Assembly: GCF_020567425.1 (NCBI RefSeq)
Contig: NZ_JAJCVJ010000002.1
Span: 310,001 to 374,000 of the forward strand
Length of the DNA: 64,000 nt
Source: Salinirubrum litoreum
GTDB taxonomy: Archaea > Halobacteriota > Halobacteria > Halobacteriales > Haloferacaceae
Reading direction: 5' to 3'
Position 1 is the stretch's first letter. Each line of letters opens with the position of its first letter. The position numbers were made by a program, and so were the translations under genes. The notes under the pieces are model-generated. The model was not told the DNA's origin, ran no database searches, and saw only the letters and a program-made list of their open reading frames with translations. Positions 11,085 to 19,676 of the stretch are shown here, one piece after another.

Positions 11085-11243
11085 TCACCGCGTCTCGACA
11101 CCCGACGCCGTGGTGAAGGCGTCGCTCGTCACCGATGTCCGGCACAACACACAGCCTTCGGCCAGTATCTCCGCGCGGATGTCGGCGTCCACGTGCATCT
11201 CCGCCCCACAGGACGGGCAGTCGAACACGAACCTGTGTGCCAT
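11085..11243 (-). CDS. 52-aa zinc-finger microprotein
   Basis: The product has 52 aa: MAHRFVFDCPSCGAEMHVDA, then DIRAEILAEGCVLC and a short Thr/Ser tail. Two CxxC knuckles (CPSC, CVLC) make one zinc ribbon. The pattern matches the small single-domain zinc-finger family of Halobacteria (DUF7560-like). It lies downstream of the NarO-like regulator on the same strand with about 120 bases between, so it may be co-transcribed with it. Members of this class are thought to act as small regulators or protein partners; the role of this one is not known. Confidence 0.75.
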   Translation of the reverse strand: MAHRFVFDCPSCGAEMHVDADIRAEILAEGCVLCRTSVTSDAFTTASGVETR

Positions 11244-11367
11244 CGTCACCTCCACAGTCGCCTGCTACGCCGTGTCTGTGGATGACGACTCGCCCCACAT
11301 CGTGTGGGTGTTGAAAAACTGCGAGGGATCGACGCCCGGCGACGACCCCGCCGCCGGCGCGACGGAC

Positions 11368-12009
11368 TCAGTCGTCGAGAATCGCGTTCAGGAGCTTCGA
11401 CTGAGCAGAGGCGAGGTGTTCCGCGAACGTCGACCGGTTGATGTCGAGCGCCTCGGAGACGTCGGTCGCGTTCGCGGAGCGGGGATGCTCGAAGTAGCCC
11501 ATCTCGTGGGCGGTCTCCAGCACCTCGCGCTGGCGGTCGGTGAGCGTGGCGCGGTCGACGACCACGAGTTCCTCCTCGTCGTCGGGGCCGGCAGAGCGCG
11601 TCAGTCGCCGGAGAGAGACGCCCGAGAACTCCTCGCGGAGGTCGACCACGACCGACCGCACCGTCGCCACGTCGCCCGCGAGAAACGACAGCACCAGGGC
11701 CCCGTCGGTCGCCCGGAGGTGCCGGACCGGCGGGCCGTGTGTCTCGACGTGTTCACAGGCGCAGGCCGGTGTCTCCGAGGCGTCGCGGGCGAACCGGTAG
11801 ACCGTCTCGTCGCCGTGGCAGAACACCTCCTCGACGCCCTCGGCCCCGTGGTCGTCGGTTGCGGTGAACTCGACTGCGGTCCGGCCGTCGTTGGGGACCG
11901 ACGACCGGGTGACCCGCTGGATCTGTCCCGACCCCTGCGAGGCACCGACGACTCGGCACGCGCTCGGATCGGTGATCACCACCTCTGCGCGGACGCCGCG
12001 AGACGACAT
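11368..12009 (-). CDS. narO: NarO-like transcriptional activator (Bat/HTH_10 family)
   Basis: The product has 213 aa from ATG 12009. I chose it over the upstream start because a TATA-like TTTTCA lies about 27 bases before it. The C-terminal HTH_10 domain is clear: LTDRQREVLETAHEMGYFEHPR, then ALDINRSTFAEHLASAQSKLL. The N-terminal part has four Cys (ITDPSACRV, VFCHGD, PACACEHV), the type of Cys set proposed for oxygen sensing in Haloferax NarO. It is transcribed away from the nitrate reductase operon that begins 300 bases away, as expected for its activator under anaerobiosis. The family assignment is firm; the NarO identity is inferred from context and Cys content. Confidence 0.75.
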   Translation of the reverse strand: MSSRGVRAEVVITDPSACRVVGASQGSGQIQRVTRSSVPNDGRTAVEFTATDDHGAEGVEEVFCHGDETVYRFARDASETPACACEHVETHGPPVRHLRATDGALVLSFLAGDVATVRSVVVDLREEFSGVSLRRLTRSAGPDDEEELVVVDRATLTDRQREVLETAHEMGYFEHPRSANATDVSEALDINRSTFAEHLASAQSKLLNAILDD

Positions 12010-12032
12010 ACCCTTAGGTTGATCGTCACGGG

Positions 12033-12040
12033 TGAAAACG
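12033..12040 (-). promoter_or_regulatory. TATA-like box of narO
   Basis: On the minus strand the segment reads CGTTTTCA about 27 bases before ATG 12009, fitting a leaderless transcript and supporting that start. The roughly 300-base narO-narA interval must also hold the operon promoter; an AT-rich patch (GTATTTGAA) lies near 12146-12155 but far from the narA start. Confidence 0.45.
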
Positions 12041-12312
12041 ACACCGGAGGCGAGAGTGCGGTCTGACACCGCAGGCGACGGTGAGGTCCGATCGCGACCC
12101 GCGACGCCGAGAATCGAGCGACAGCGTGGCGACGAGCGCGGTCGGTATTTGAACCCCCAGCATCCTATGGTCGGCGGGTTAGGCGGGTAGAGCCGTCAGG
12201 TGTGAGTGTACGGCCATGTCCCAGAGTAGCCTGTGCTCGGCCACGTGGGGCGACGGACGCCGAGCGAGACCTGCGGATCGACGACCGAGCGAGGCGCGCG
12301 AGGTGATCGCCT

Positions 12313-12906
12313 GTGCGGCGTGAGACGATCGTCGTGGTCTGTCTGCTCGTCGCGGTCCTGCTCCCGATGTGGTTCGTCGCGCTCCACGGGGAACCGCCGA
12401 GCGAGGAGATCGAGATCGACCAGAGCGTCACCGAGATGCGACCCCTGCAGGAGATCGTCGACACGCCGAACAAACTCGCGCCGAGTCAGGTGGGCGTGAT
12501 CGTCTGGGTCGCGCTGTTCGGCCTCGTGGCGCTGTTGACGGCGGTGCATCGGTTCATGAACGACGCGGTGCGACCCGACGACGGCGAGCAGACGGCGGGT
12601 GACGCCGAGTCGCCGGTGGCCGACGGCGGCCAGGTCGGTCTGCCGTGGTTATGGACCGACGACCGGTGGGTCGTCGAGTACCACGACGCCTCGGACGCGA
12701 TGGAGGGGATCCTCGCCATGGGCGGGTTGACGGTCCTCGCCATCGTCTTCGCGGCGCTGTTCACCGGCGAGTATCTGACGCTGGCGCGGACGCAGTACTT
12801 CGGCGTCTACGCCACGGGGATGTTCCTCTCGCTGGCACTGCTGACCGTCGCGTACTACGCCTGGTTCATGCCACACGTCGAGGTCGCCGAACGGAGGGGC
12901 CACTGA
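12313..12906 (+). CDS. narA: NarA-like membrane protein, first gene of the nitrate reductase operon
   Basis: The product has 197 aa from GTG 12313, the first possible start because a stop codon lies in frame at 12304. It has an N-terminal membrane helix, a second helix (VGVIVWVALFGLVALLTAVH), an acidic loop, then two C-terminal helices (GILAMGGLTVLAIVFAALF; YATGMFLSLALLTVAYYAWF). It has no recognised cofactor motif. Its position before the Rieske and cytochrome b genes matches narA in Haloferax mediterranei. Being a small multi-helix protein fused in the operon with NarB and NarC, it is probably part of the quinol-oxidising membrane module. A 35-codon ORF (12216-12323) overlaps its start. Confidence 0.65.
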   Translation: MRRETIVVVCLLVAVLLPMWFVALHGEPPSEEIEIDQSVTEMRPLQEIVDTPNKLAPSQVGVIVWVALFGLVALLTAVHRFMNDAVRPDDGEQTAGDAESPVADGGQVGLPWLWTDDRWVVEYHDASDAMEGILAMGGLTVLAIVFAALFTGEYLTLARTQYFGVYATGMFLSLALLTVAYYAWFMPHVEVAERRGH

Positions 12907-13670
12907 TGCGACGCGAGACACTGGACACGATCGACGACTGTGACGACGACTGTGAGTCGTGCGACGACGACCCGGCCGGACTCGCCGGTGCCGCCGACTG
13001 CGACGACGGACACGCAGATCGTGCCAGCGGGCACGCGGACGGCACCGACGGGCACGCCGACTGCAGTTCGTGTGACGGCGGCGGGAGCCACCGACCGAGC
13101 ATCCTCTCGGACGCGCGGGCCGCGGTCCGGCGGCGCGACTACGCGAAACTGCTCGCCACCGTCGGTGGGATGACGGCGGTCGGCAGTCTGGCCGCGCCGC
13201 TGGCGGGACTGACGCGCGTCTTCGAGCGGTCGTACACCGGGCCGATCTACTCCGACGGCGTCTACCTCGTGGACGGCGAGGGGAACCGACTCACCGAGTC
13301 GGCGCTCTCGGAGGGGGAGAAGCTGACCGTCTTCCCGGAACCGCGACCGGGCATCGAGAAAGCGCCGACACTACTGGTCCGGCACGCCGAGGACGCCTAC
13401 GGCGGCGGCACGAAAGCCGAGTTCACCGTCGCGGGGTACGCGGCGTACTCGAAGGTCTGTACGCACGCGGGGTGTATGGTCTCGAACGAGGAGGGCGGGA
13501 CGCTGGTCTGTCCGTGTCACTTCGGGAAGTTCGACCCGACACAGGGGGCGTCGGTCGTCGGCGGCCCGCCGTCACGCGCCCTGCCGCAACTGCCGATCAC
13601 GCTCTCCTCGGACGGCTATCTCGTCGCCACCGGCGACTTCGACGGCCCGGTCGGGCCGGGGGGTGAGTGA
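12906..13670 (+). CDS. narB: NarB, Rieske iron-sulfur subunit with a Cys/His-rich N-terminal extension
   Basis: The product has 254 aa. Rieske ligands are CTHAGC and CPCHFG in the C-terminal domain, spaced as in bc1/b6f Rieske proteins. A Tat-like anchor ([19 protein letters not shown]) follows about 65 residues that should stay in the cytoplasm. This extension is extraordinary: Cys at 12, 16, 19, 32, 53 and 56, plus His at 36, 43 and 50 within a threefold seven-residue GHADxxx repeat, among many Asp. It looks metal-binding. The start overlaps the narA stop by one base and the stop overlaps narC. It transfers electrons from cytochrome b to NarGH outside the membrane. Confidence 0.9.
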   Translation: MRRETLDTIDDCDDDCESCDDDPAGLAGAADCDDGHADRASGHADGTDGHADCSSCDGGGSHRPSILSDARAAVRRRDYAKLLATVGGMTAVGSLAAPLAGLTRVFERSYTGPIYSDGVYLVDGEGNRLTESALSEGEKLTVFPEPRPGIEKAPTLLVRHAEDAYGGGTKAEFTVAGYAAYSKVCTHAGCMVSNEEGGTLVCPCHFGKFDPTQGASVVGGPPSRALPQLPITLSSDGYLVATGDFDGPVGPGGE

Positions 13671-15235
13671 TGTCCCGGATCGACCGCCTCGCGGACCGGG
13701 CGACCGAGGTCGGCACGCGCGCCTACGACTGGACCGACCAGCGGTTCGACCTCGACTCCGGGCGGGAGTTCCTCGGGAAGGCGTTCCCCGCCGAGGACTC
13801 CTTCCTGTTGGGTGAGATCGCGCTGTTCTGTTTCCTCATCCTGATCCTGACGGGGCTGTTCCTCGGGATGTTCTTCGAACCCTCGACGAGCGACGTGGAG
13901 TACGAGGGGAGCGTCGACCGGTACCAGGGCGAGGAGATGCCCGAAGCGTTCGTGAGCGTCCTGCACATCACCTACGACATCCCGTTCGGCATGTTCATCC
14001 GGCGGATGCACCACTGGGCGGCCCACCTGTTCGTGGCCTCGATCGGGTTACACATGCTCAGGGTGTTCTTCACCGGGGCGTACCGCAACCCGCGTGAGCC
14101 GAACTGGGTGGTCGGTACCGGTCTCGCGGGGCTGGCGATGGGCGCGGCCTACACCGGCTACGCCCTCCCGTTCGACGAGTTCGCCGCGACCGCGACCAGC
14201 ATCGGCTACAACCTCGCCATCTCCGTCCCGGTCGTCGGCGATGTCCTCGGGAAGGCGTTCTTCGGCGGCGAGTTCCCGTCGAGCGCGACGATCCCCCGAC
14301 TGTACTTCCTGCACGTCCTCGTCATCCCGGTCGCCATCGCCGGCCTCCTGGGAGTGCACATGGCGATCCTCCTGCGGCAGAAACACACCGAAGCGCCGCG
14401 CGATGACGACGTCCCCGCGCCGGGCGAGGCGACCGTCGTAGAGTCGGAGACGGCAGCAGAGTCGAACGTCTCGGGCGACACCGGCGATCCGGTCGTCGGC
14501 GACGGCGGGGTCACAGCCGTCGGGACCGACGACCACAGGGGTCGGTCGACGGTCGACAGGGACGACGACAGCGTGGTCGTCGGCCTGCCGGCGTTCCCGA
14601 ACCAGGCGGCCGTGAGTGCGGTCGTCTTCTTCCTGACGCTGGCGACGCTCTCGACGCTCGCCGGGTTCCTGCCGGTCCACAACATCGCGGAGTACGGCCC
14701 GAACAACCCGGCCGGCACGCCCGAACTCATCATGCCGGACTGGTTCCTGATGTGGGTCTACGGCTTCCTGAAGTTGCTCCCGTCGTGGACGAGTTTCACG
14801 GTGCCGGTTGTCGGCATCCACGTCTCCGCCGAGTTCGTCGGCGGCGTGCTGATGCCGGCGCTCGTCTTCGGGGCCATCGCGGTCTGGCCCTTCGTCGACT
14901 ACCACGACGAGTCGACCCACTTCACCGCGAACCCGCTCGCCCGCCCGTGGCAGACCGCCGTGGGCGTCGCGGCGATCCAGTTCGTGATGATCGCCTCCAT
15001 CGCGGGGATGAACAACCTGCTCGGCCGGGCAGTCGGCGTCGGCACGGAGGTCGTGAACCCGATTCTCACGGTCGCCCTGCTGGTCGTCCCGGTCGGCTCC
15101 GGCCTCGTCGTCTACCGCGTCCTGCGCGGGTCGGCCGCGGACACCGACGGCGACGACGGCGACACCGACGCGGTCGCCGACGGCGGGACTCCCGCAGCGG
15201 ACGACCGCGCCCCGGAGGTGAGCGACGATGGGTGA
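13670..15235 (+). CDS. narC: NarC, cytochrome b subunit of the nitrate reductase complex
   Basis: The product has 521 aa. It combines the four-helix cytochrome b core with the C-terminal (subunit IV-like) helices. Heme ligands are His pairs: H114 and H128 in RRMHHWAAH...GLHMLRVFF (14 apart), and the pair in [10 protein letters not shown]...LGVHMAIL (15 apart, as in cytochrome b6). [16 protein letters not shown] corresponds to the quinol-site PEWY region. A charged linker of about 60 residues between the two halves is species-specific. A GTG at 13667 is an alternative start; the ATG overlaps the narB stop. With NarB it forms a bc-like quinol oxidase feeding NarGH. Confidence 0.9.
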   Translation: MSRIDRLADRATEVGTRAYDWTDQRFDLDSGREFLGKAFPAEDSFLLGEIALFCFLILILTGLFLGMFFEPSTSDVEYEGSVDRYQGEEMPEAFVSVLHITYDIPFGMFIRRMHHWAAHLFVASIGLHMLRVFFTGAYRNPREPNWVVGTGLAGLAMGAAYTGYALPFDEFAATATSIGYNLAISVPVVGDVLGKAFFGGEFPSSATIPRLYFLHVLVIPVAIAGLLGVHMAILLRQKHTEAPRDDDVPAPGEATVVESETAAESNVSGDTGDPVVGDGGVTAVGTDDHRGRSTVDRDDDSVVVGLPAFPNQAAVSAVVFFLTLATLSTLAGFLPVHNIAEYGPNNPAGTPELIMPDWFLMWVYGFLKLLPSWTSFTVPVVGIHVSAEFVGGVLMPALVFGAIAVWPFVDYHDESTHFTANPLARPWQTAVGVAAIQFVMIASIAGMNNLLGRAVGVGTEVVNPILTVALLVVPVGSGLVVYRVLRGSAADTDGDDGDTDAVADGGTPAADDRAPEVSDDG

Positions 15236-15455
15236 CGCGGAGGCGGCCGCCGCGGGCGAGCGCGCAGTCGGCACCCGCCGCCCGGCGCTCTCACCCCGGA
15301 CGTACCGCTACCTCGACCGCGCCACGAAACTGGTCGGCGTCGGCCTCGTCGCCGCCGGCCTGAACGCCGGCGGCGACACGCTGACCGGCCTGACGCTCGG
15401 CGTGGTCGGCGCACTGCTGGCACTGACGACCGTCTTCCTTCGGAGCGACCCATGA
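15228..15455 (+). CDS. orf1 of the nar operon, small two-helix membrane protein
   Basis: The product has 75 aa: a basic N terminus, then two membrane segments ([35 protein letters not shown]). It overlaps the narC stop by 8 bases and narG by 4 bases. The position equals orf1 between narC and narG in Haloferax. Function unknown; likely an accessory subunit of the membrane module. Confidence 0.75.
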   Translation: MGDAEAAAAGERAVGTRRPALSPRTYRYLDRATKLVGVGLVAAGLNAGGDTLTGLTLGVVGALLALTTVFLRSDP

Positions 15456-18439
15456 GCCGGAACGACACACTCGACGACGCCGCTGACGAACAGCACGACA
15501 CGACTGCCGAGGGCGACGAGACGCCGGACGTGGGCGACCCACCCGGCGACCCGGCACGCGGCGAGGCGTCGGCTGCCGACGACCGGACGTTCGCGCCGGA
15601 CACCGACGAGTCCGTCTCTCGGCGGGGGTTCCTCGAAGGCCTCGGCATCGCGTCGGTGCTCGGCCTCGGCACCGCGACCGCGACCGAGGACGATCTGTTC
15701 GGGATGCAGGGGCTCAAACCGGTGGACGACCCCATCGGCAACTACCCGTACCGCGAGTGGGAGGACCTCTACCGCGAGGAGTGGGACTGGGACTCGGTCG
15801 CCCGGTCGACCCACAGCGTCAACTGTACCGGCTCCTGCTCGTGGAACGTCTACGTCAAGAACGGGCAGGTCTGGCGCGAGGAGCAGGCCGGGGACTACCC
15901 CCGGTTCGACGAGTCGGTGCCGGACCCGAACCCCCGCGGCTGTCAGAAGGGGGCCTGCTACACCGACTACGTCAACGCCGACGAGCGCATCAAACACCCC
16001 CTCAAGCGTGTCGGCGAGCGCGGCGAGGGCAAGTGGAAGCGCATCTCGTGGGACGAGGCGCTGACGGAGATCGCCGACCACGTCATCAGCGAGGTGCAGG
16101 CCGGCCGGTACGACGCCATCTCCGGGTTCACACCGATCCCGGCGATGAGTCCGGTCTCGTTCGCCGGCGGCTCGCGGCTCGTCAACCTGCTGGGCGGCGT
16201 CTCCCACAGCTTCTACGACTGGTACTCGGACCTCCCGCCGGGCCAGCCGATCACCTGGGGGACTCAGACCGACAACGCCGAGTCGGCCGACTGGTACAAC
16301 GCCGACTACCTCATCGCCTGGGGATCGAACGTCAACGTCACCCGCATCCCCGACGCGAAGTACTTCCTCGAAGCGGGCTACGACGGGACGAAGCGCGTCG
16401 GCGTCTTCACCGACTACTCCCAGACCGCCATCCACACCGACGAGTGGGTCAGCCCCGAACCGGGCAGCGACACCGCGCTCGCACTGGGGATGGCACAGAC
16501 CATCGTCTCGGAGGACCTGTACGACGAGGGGCACCTGAAAGAACAGACCGACATGCCCCTGCTCGTCCGGCAGGACACCGGGAAGTTCCTCCGGGCCAGC
16601 GAGGTCAGGAGTGTGAGTACGGACGCCGACGACCCGGACTGGATGCTCCTGATGCTCGACGCGGACGGACGCCTCCGGGAGGCACCCGGGTCGCTCGGCG
16701 AACGCGACGGCCAGCACGACGACTCGAAGAGCATCGAACTCGGCTTCGATCCCCAGTTGGACGCCGAGACGACCGTCCAGACGACCGACGGCGAGGTCCG
16801 CGTCCGCACGGTGTGGAACGAACTGCGGGACGAACTCGCTCAGTACGATCCGGAGACGGTCCACGAGGAGACCGGGGTCGGCCGGGAGACCTACCAGCGG
16901 GTCGCCCGCGAGTTCGGCGAGGCCGACGCCGCGAAGATCATCCACGGGAAGGGCGTCAACGACTGGTACCACAACGACCTCGGGAACCGGGCGATCCAGT
17001 TGCTGGTGACGCTGACCGGCAACCTCGGAGACCCCGGCACCGGCCTGGACCACTACGTCGGCCAGGAGAAGATCTGGACGTACGAGGGGTGGAAGGACCT
17101 CTCGTTCCCGGCGGCGGGCGGCCGGAGCGTCCCGACGACGCTGTGGACCTACTACCACGCCGGCATCCTCGACAACACCGATCCCGACACCGCCGAGCGG
17201 ATTCGAGAGGCGATCGACGAGGAGTGGATGCCGGTCTACCCCGCAGAACGCGAGGACGGCACCCGACCCGACCCCTCGACCATGTTCGTCTGGCGGGGCA
17301 ACTACTTCAACCAGGCGAAGGGCAACGTCGCGGTCGAGGAGGAACTGTGGCCGAAACTCGACCTCGTCGTGGACGTGAACTTCCGGATGGACTCGACGGC
17401 GATGTACTCCGACATCGTGCTCCCGGCCGCGAGCCACTACGAGAAGCACGATCTGAACATGACGGACATGCACAGCTACGTGCACCCGTTCACCCCGGCC
17501 GTCGAACCGCTCGGGGAGGCGAAGACCGACTGGGCCATCTTCCGCGAGTTGGCGGAGACCATCCAGCGGCGTGCCCGTGAGCGCGGCGTCGAACCGATCG
17601 AGGATCGGGAGTTCGACCGCGAGATCGACCTCCAGACGATCTACGACGACTTCGTGCGCGACCGGCAGTCCGGCGAGGAGAGCGCGCTGGTCGAGGACCG
17701 CGCCGCCTGCGAGTACATCCTCGAACACTCCGAGGAGTCGAACCCCGCCGACACCGACGAGCAGATCGAGTTCGCCGACACGGTCGAGCAGCCACAGCGC
17801 CTGCTGGCCGGCGGCGACCACTGGACCTCGGACATCGAGGACGGCGAACCGTACGTCCCGTGGCAGGACTTCGTGCGCGAGAAGAACCCGTGGCCGACCG
17901 TCACGGGCCGCCAGCAGTACTACGTCGACCACGACTGGTTCCTCGAACTCGGCGAGCAGTTGCCGACCCACAAGGAGGGCCCCGAGGGGATGGGCGGCGA
18001 CTACCCGATGGAGTACAACACCCCCCACGGCCGGTGGTCGATCCACTCGACGTGGCGGGACAACGAGACGCTCCTCCGTCTCCAGCGCGGGGAACCGGTC
18101 GTCTACCTCCACCCCGAGGACGCGAAAGAGCGGGGCATCGAGGACGGCGACGCGGTCGAGGTGTTCAACGACCTCTCCTCGGTCGAGTTACAGGCCAAGC
18201 TCTACCCGAGTAGTCAGCGCGGGACCGCCCGGATGTACTTCGCGTGGGAACGGTTCCAGTTCCCCGACGACGCCGACTTCAACTCGCTGGTGCCGATGTA
18301 CATGAAGCCGACGCAGTTGGTGCAGTACCCCGAGGAGTCGGGCGAACACCTCTCGTTCCGGCCGAACTACTGGGGACCGACCGGCGTCAACAGCGACGTC
18401 CGTGTCGACGTGCGGAAGACGGGGGGTGACGGCGGATGA
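15452..18439 (+). CDS. narG: NarG, catalytic molybdenum subunit of respiratory nitrate reductase
   Basis: The product has 995 aa. A twin-arginine signal (SRRGFLEGLGIASVLG, residues 56-71) shows that this is the archaeal pNar form, exported folded to the outer face. The FS0 cluster ligands H121, C125, C129 and C164 have exactly the His-x3-Cys-x3-Cys-x34-Cys spacing of NarG. The bis-MGD domain of the DMSO reductase family follows, ending in the C-terminal cofactor-binding lobe. It reduces nitrate to nitrite using electrons from NarH. The gene overlaps orf1 and narH by 4 bases each. A long minus-strand frame over this gene is only a codon-bias shadow. Confidence 0.96.
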   Translation: MSRNDTLDDAADEQHDTTAEGDETPDVGDPPGDPARGEASAADDRTFAPDTDESVSRRGFLEGLGIASVLGLGTATATEDDLFGMQGLKPVDDPIGNYPYREWEDLYREEWDWDSVARSTHSVNCTGSCSWNVYVKNGQVWREEQAGDYPRFDESVPDPNPRGCQKGACYTDYVNADERIKHPLKRVGERGEGKWKRISWDEALTEIADHVISEVQAGRYDAISGFTPIPAMSPVSFAGGSRLVNLLGGVSHSFYDWYSDLPPGQPITWGTQTDNAESADWYNADYLIAWGSNVNVTRIPDAKYFLEAGYDGTKRVGVFTDYSQTAIHTDEWVSPEPGSDTALALGMAQTIVSEDLYDEGHLKEQTDMPLLVRQDTGKFLRASEVRSVSTDADDPDWMLLMLDADGRLREAPGSLGERDGQHDDSKSIELGFDPQLDAETTVQTTDGEVRVRTVWNELRDELAQYDPETVHEETGVGRETYQRVAREFGEADAAKIIHGKGVNDWYHNDLGNRAIQLLVTLTGNLGDPGTGLDHYVGQEKIWTYEGWKDLSFPAAGGRSVPTTLWTYYHAGILDNTDPDTAERIREAIDEEWMPVYPAEREDGTRPDPSTMFVWRGNYFNQAKGNVAVEEELWPKLDLVVDVNFRMDSTAMYSDIVLPAASHYEKHDLNMTDMHSYVHPFTPAVEPLGEAKTDWAIFRELAETIQRRARERGVEPIEDREFDREIDLQTIYDDFVRDRQSGEESALVEDRAACEYILEHSEESNPADTDEQIEFADTVEQPQRLLAGGDHWTSDIEDGEPYVPWQDFVREKNPWPTVTGRQQYYVDHDWFLELGEQLPTHKEGPEGMGGDYPMEYNTPHGRWSIHSTWRDNETLLRLQRGEPVVYLHPEDAKERGIEDGDAVEVFNDLSSVELQAKLYPSSQRGTARMYFAWERFQFPDDADFNSLVPMYMKPTQLVQYPEESGEHLSFRPNYWGPTGVNSDVRVDVRKTGGDGG

Positions 18440-19560
18440 GCGCCGACGACCCGGCCGACGAGGGTGGTCGTCGCCACGGCGTCGGGGACGCGGCGGCGTC
18501 CGCGAACGACCAGCAGGCACAGCAGCAGGTGGACCTCGCCGACGGCGTCGACCACCAGGTGGCGATGGTGATGGACCTGAACAAGTGCATCGGCTGTCAG
18601 ACCTGCACGGTCGCCTGCAAGTCGCTGTGGACCGAGGGCGGCGGCCGCGACTACATGTACTGGAACAACGTCGAGACGAAACCCGGCGCGGGCTACCCCC
18701 GCGACTGGGAGGAGTCCGGCGGCGGGTGGAAGTCCGGCGAGCACACCGAGCGCAAGCCGGGGGAAGTGCCCTCGAAGGAGGACTACGGCGAGGCGTGGGA
18801 GTTCAACCACGAGGAGGTCATGTACGAGGGGAGCGAGGAGCCCCTGCGTCCCGAGGAGAACCCCGAGTGGGGACCGAACTGGGACGAAGACCAGGGCGCA
18901 GGCGAGTACCCCAACTCGTACTACTTCTACCTCCCGCGCATCTGCAACCACTGCACGCACCCCTCCTGTGTCGAGGCCTGTCCCCGGAAGGCCATCTACA
19001 AGCGCGCGGAGGACGGTATCGTGCTCATCGACCAGGAGCGCTGTCGCGGCTACCGCTACTGCGTCGAGGGCTGTCCCTACAAGAAGGTGTACTACAACGC
19101 GACGACGAAGACCTCCGAGAAGTGCATCTTCTGTTACCCGCGTAAGGAGGGTGAAGGCCCCGAGGGCGAGACGTTCGCGCCGGCCTGCGCCGAGGAGTGC
19201 CCGCCGCAACTGCGACTCGTCGGCTTCCTCGACGACGAGGAAGGACCGATCTACAAACTCGTCGAGGAGTACGAGGTTGCCCTCCCCCTGCACCCGGAGT
19301 ACCGGACCCAGCCGAACGTCTACTACATCCCGCCGTTCGCGCCGCCGCAGCACTCCGAAGACGGCGAGACGGTCGACGTGGACCGCATCCCGCGCACCTA
19401 CCTCGAAGAACTGTTCGGCGAGGGGGTCCACGACGCGCTGGACACCATCGAGCGCGAACGCCAGAAGGTGAACCGTGGCGGCGAGAGCGAGATCCTCGAC
19501 CTGCTGACGGACACGAACCCGGCACGGAAGTACCGGCTGGAGGTGTTCGACGATGCGTAA
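18436..19560 (+). CDS. narH: NarH, four-cluster iron-sulfur subunit of nitrate reductase
   Basis: The product has 374 aa. Four Cys clusters: CIGCQTCTVACK (C51, C54, C57, C61), CNHCTHPSCVEACP, CRGYRYCVEGCPYKK and CIFCYPRK with later CAEECP. The third group has Tyr where a Cys or Trp may stand, as in NarH, whose FS4 is a [3Fe-4S] cluster. No signal peptide, so it is exported with NarG as a hitch-hiker. The last residues EVFDDA are an altered ending: the same bases recur 121 bases downstream, where the frame would read EVFDDE-stop overlapping the next ATG. A palindromic insertion separated narH from orf2. Confidence 0.95.
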   Translation: MSADDPADEGGRRHGVGDAAASANDQQAQQQVDLADGVDHQVAMVMDLNKCIGCQTCTVACKSLWTEGGGRDYMYWNNVETKPGAGYPRDWEESGGGWKSGEHTERKPGEVPSKEDYGEAWEFNHEEVMYEGSEEPLRPEENPEWGPNWDEDQGAGEYPNSYYFYLPRICNHCTHPSCVEACPRKAIYKRAEDGIVLIDQERCRGYRYCVEGCPYKKVYYNATTKTSEKCIFCYPRKEGEGPEGETFAPACAEECPPQLRLVGFLDDEEGPIYKLVEEYEVALPLHPEYRTQPNVYYIPPFAPPQHSEDGETVDVDRIPRTYLEELFGEGVHDALDTIERERQKVNRGGESEILDLLTDTNPARKYRLEVFDDA

Positions 19561-19676
19561 ACGGAGTGTCGCATCGTCGAACTCGTCAGGGCCTCGCCCT
19601 GACGGTGTTCGAATGAGCGAACGAAGTGAGGTCATTCGAGTACGCCAGAGCTTCGCTCTGGAGGTGTTCGACGATG
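19545..19676 (+). repeat. palindromic insertion inside the nar operon, bounded by 19-bp direct repeats
   Basis: The 19-mer CTGGAGGTGTTCGACGATG occurs at 19537-19555 (end of narH) and at 19658-19676 (start of orf2). Between them lie four stem-loops: 19545-19557 with 19570-19582 (13 bp, arms containing the last narH codons), 19584-19592 with 19596-19604 (9 bp, CTC loop), 19609-19616 with 19632-19639 (8 bp), and 19645-19651 with 19655-19661 (7 bp, TTC loop). The structure could act as an RNA processing or attenuation site between narGH and the downstream accessory genes. Confidence 0.85.

Noticed and set aside
10624-11298. 224-aa minus-strand and 218-aa plus-strand frames
   Set aside because: Low-complexity translations of the intergenic repeats; the only supported gene there is the 52-aa zinc finger in another frame.
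15308-18112. 934-aa minus-strand frame across narG
   Set aside because: Shadow of narG on the other strand; no domains, Val/Arg-rich composition.
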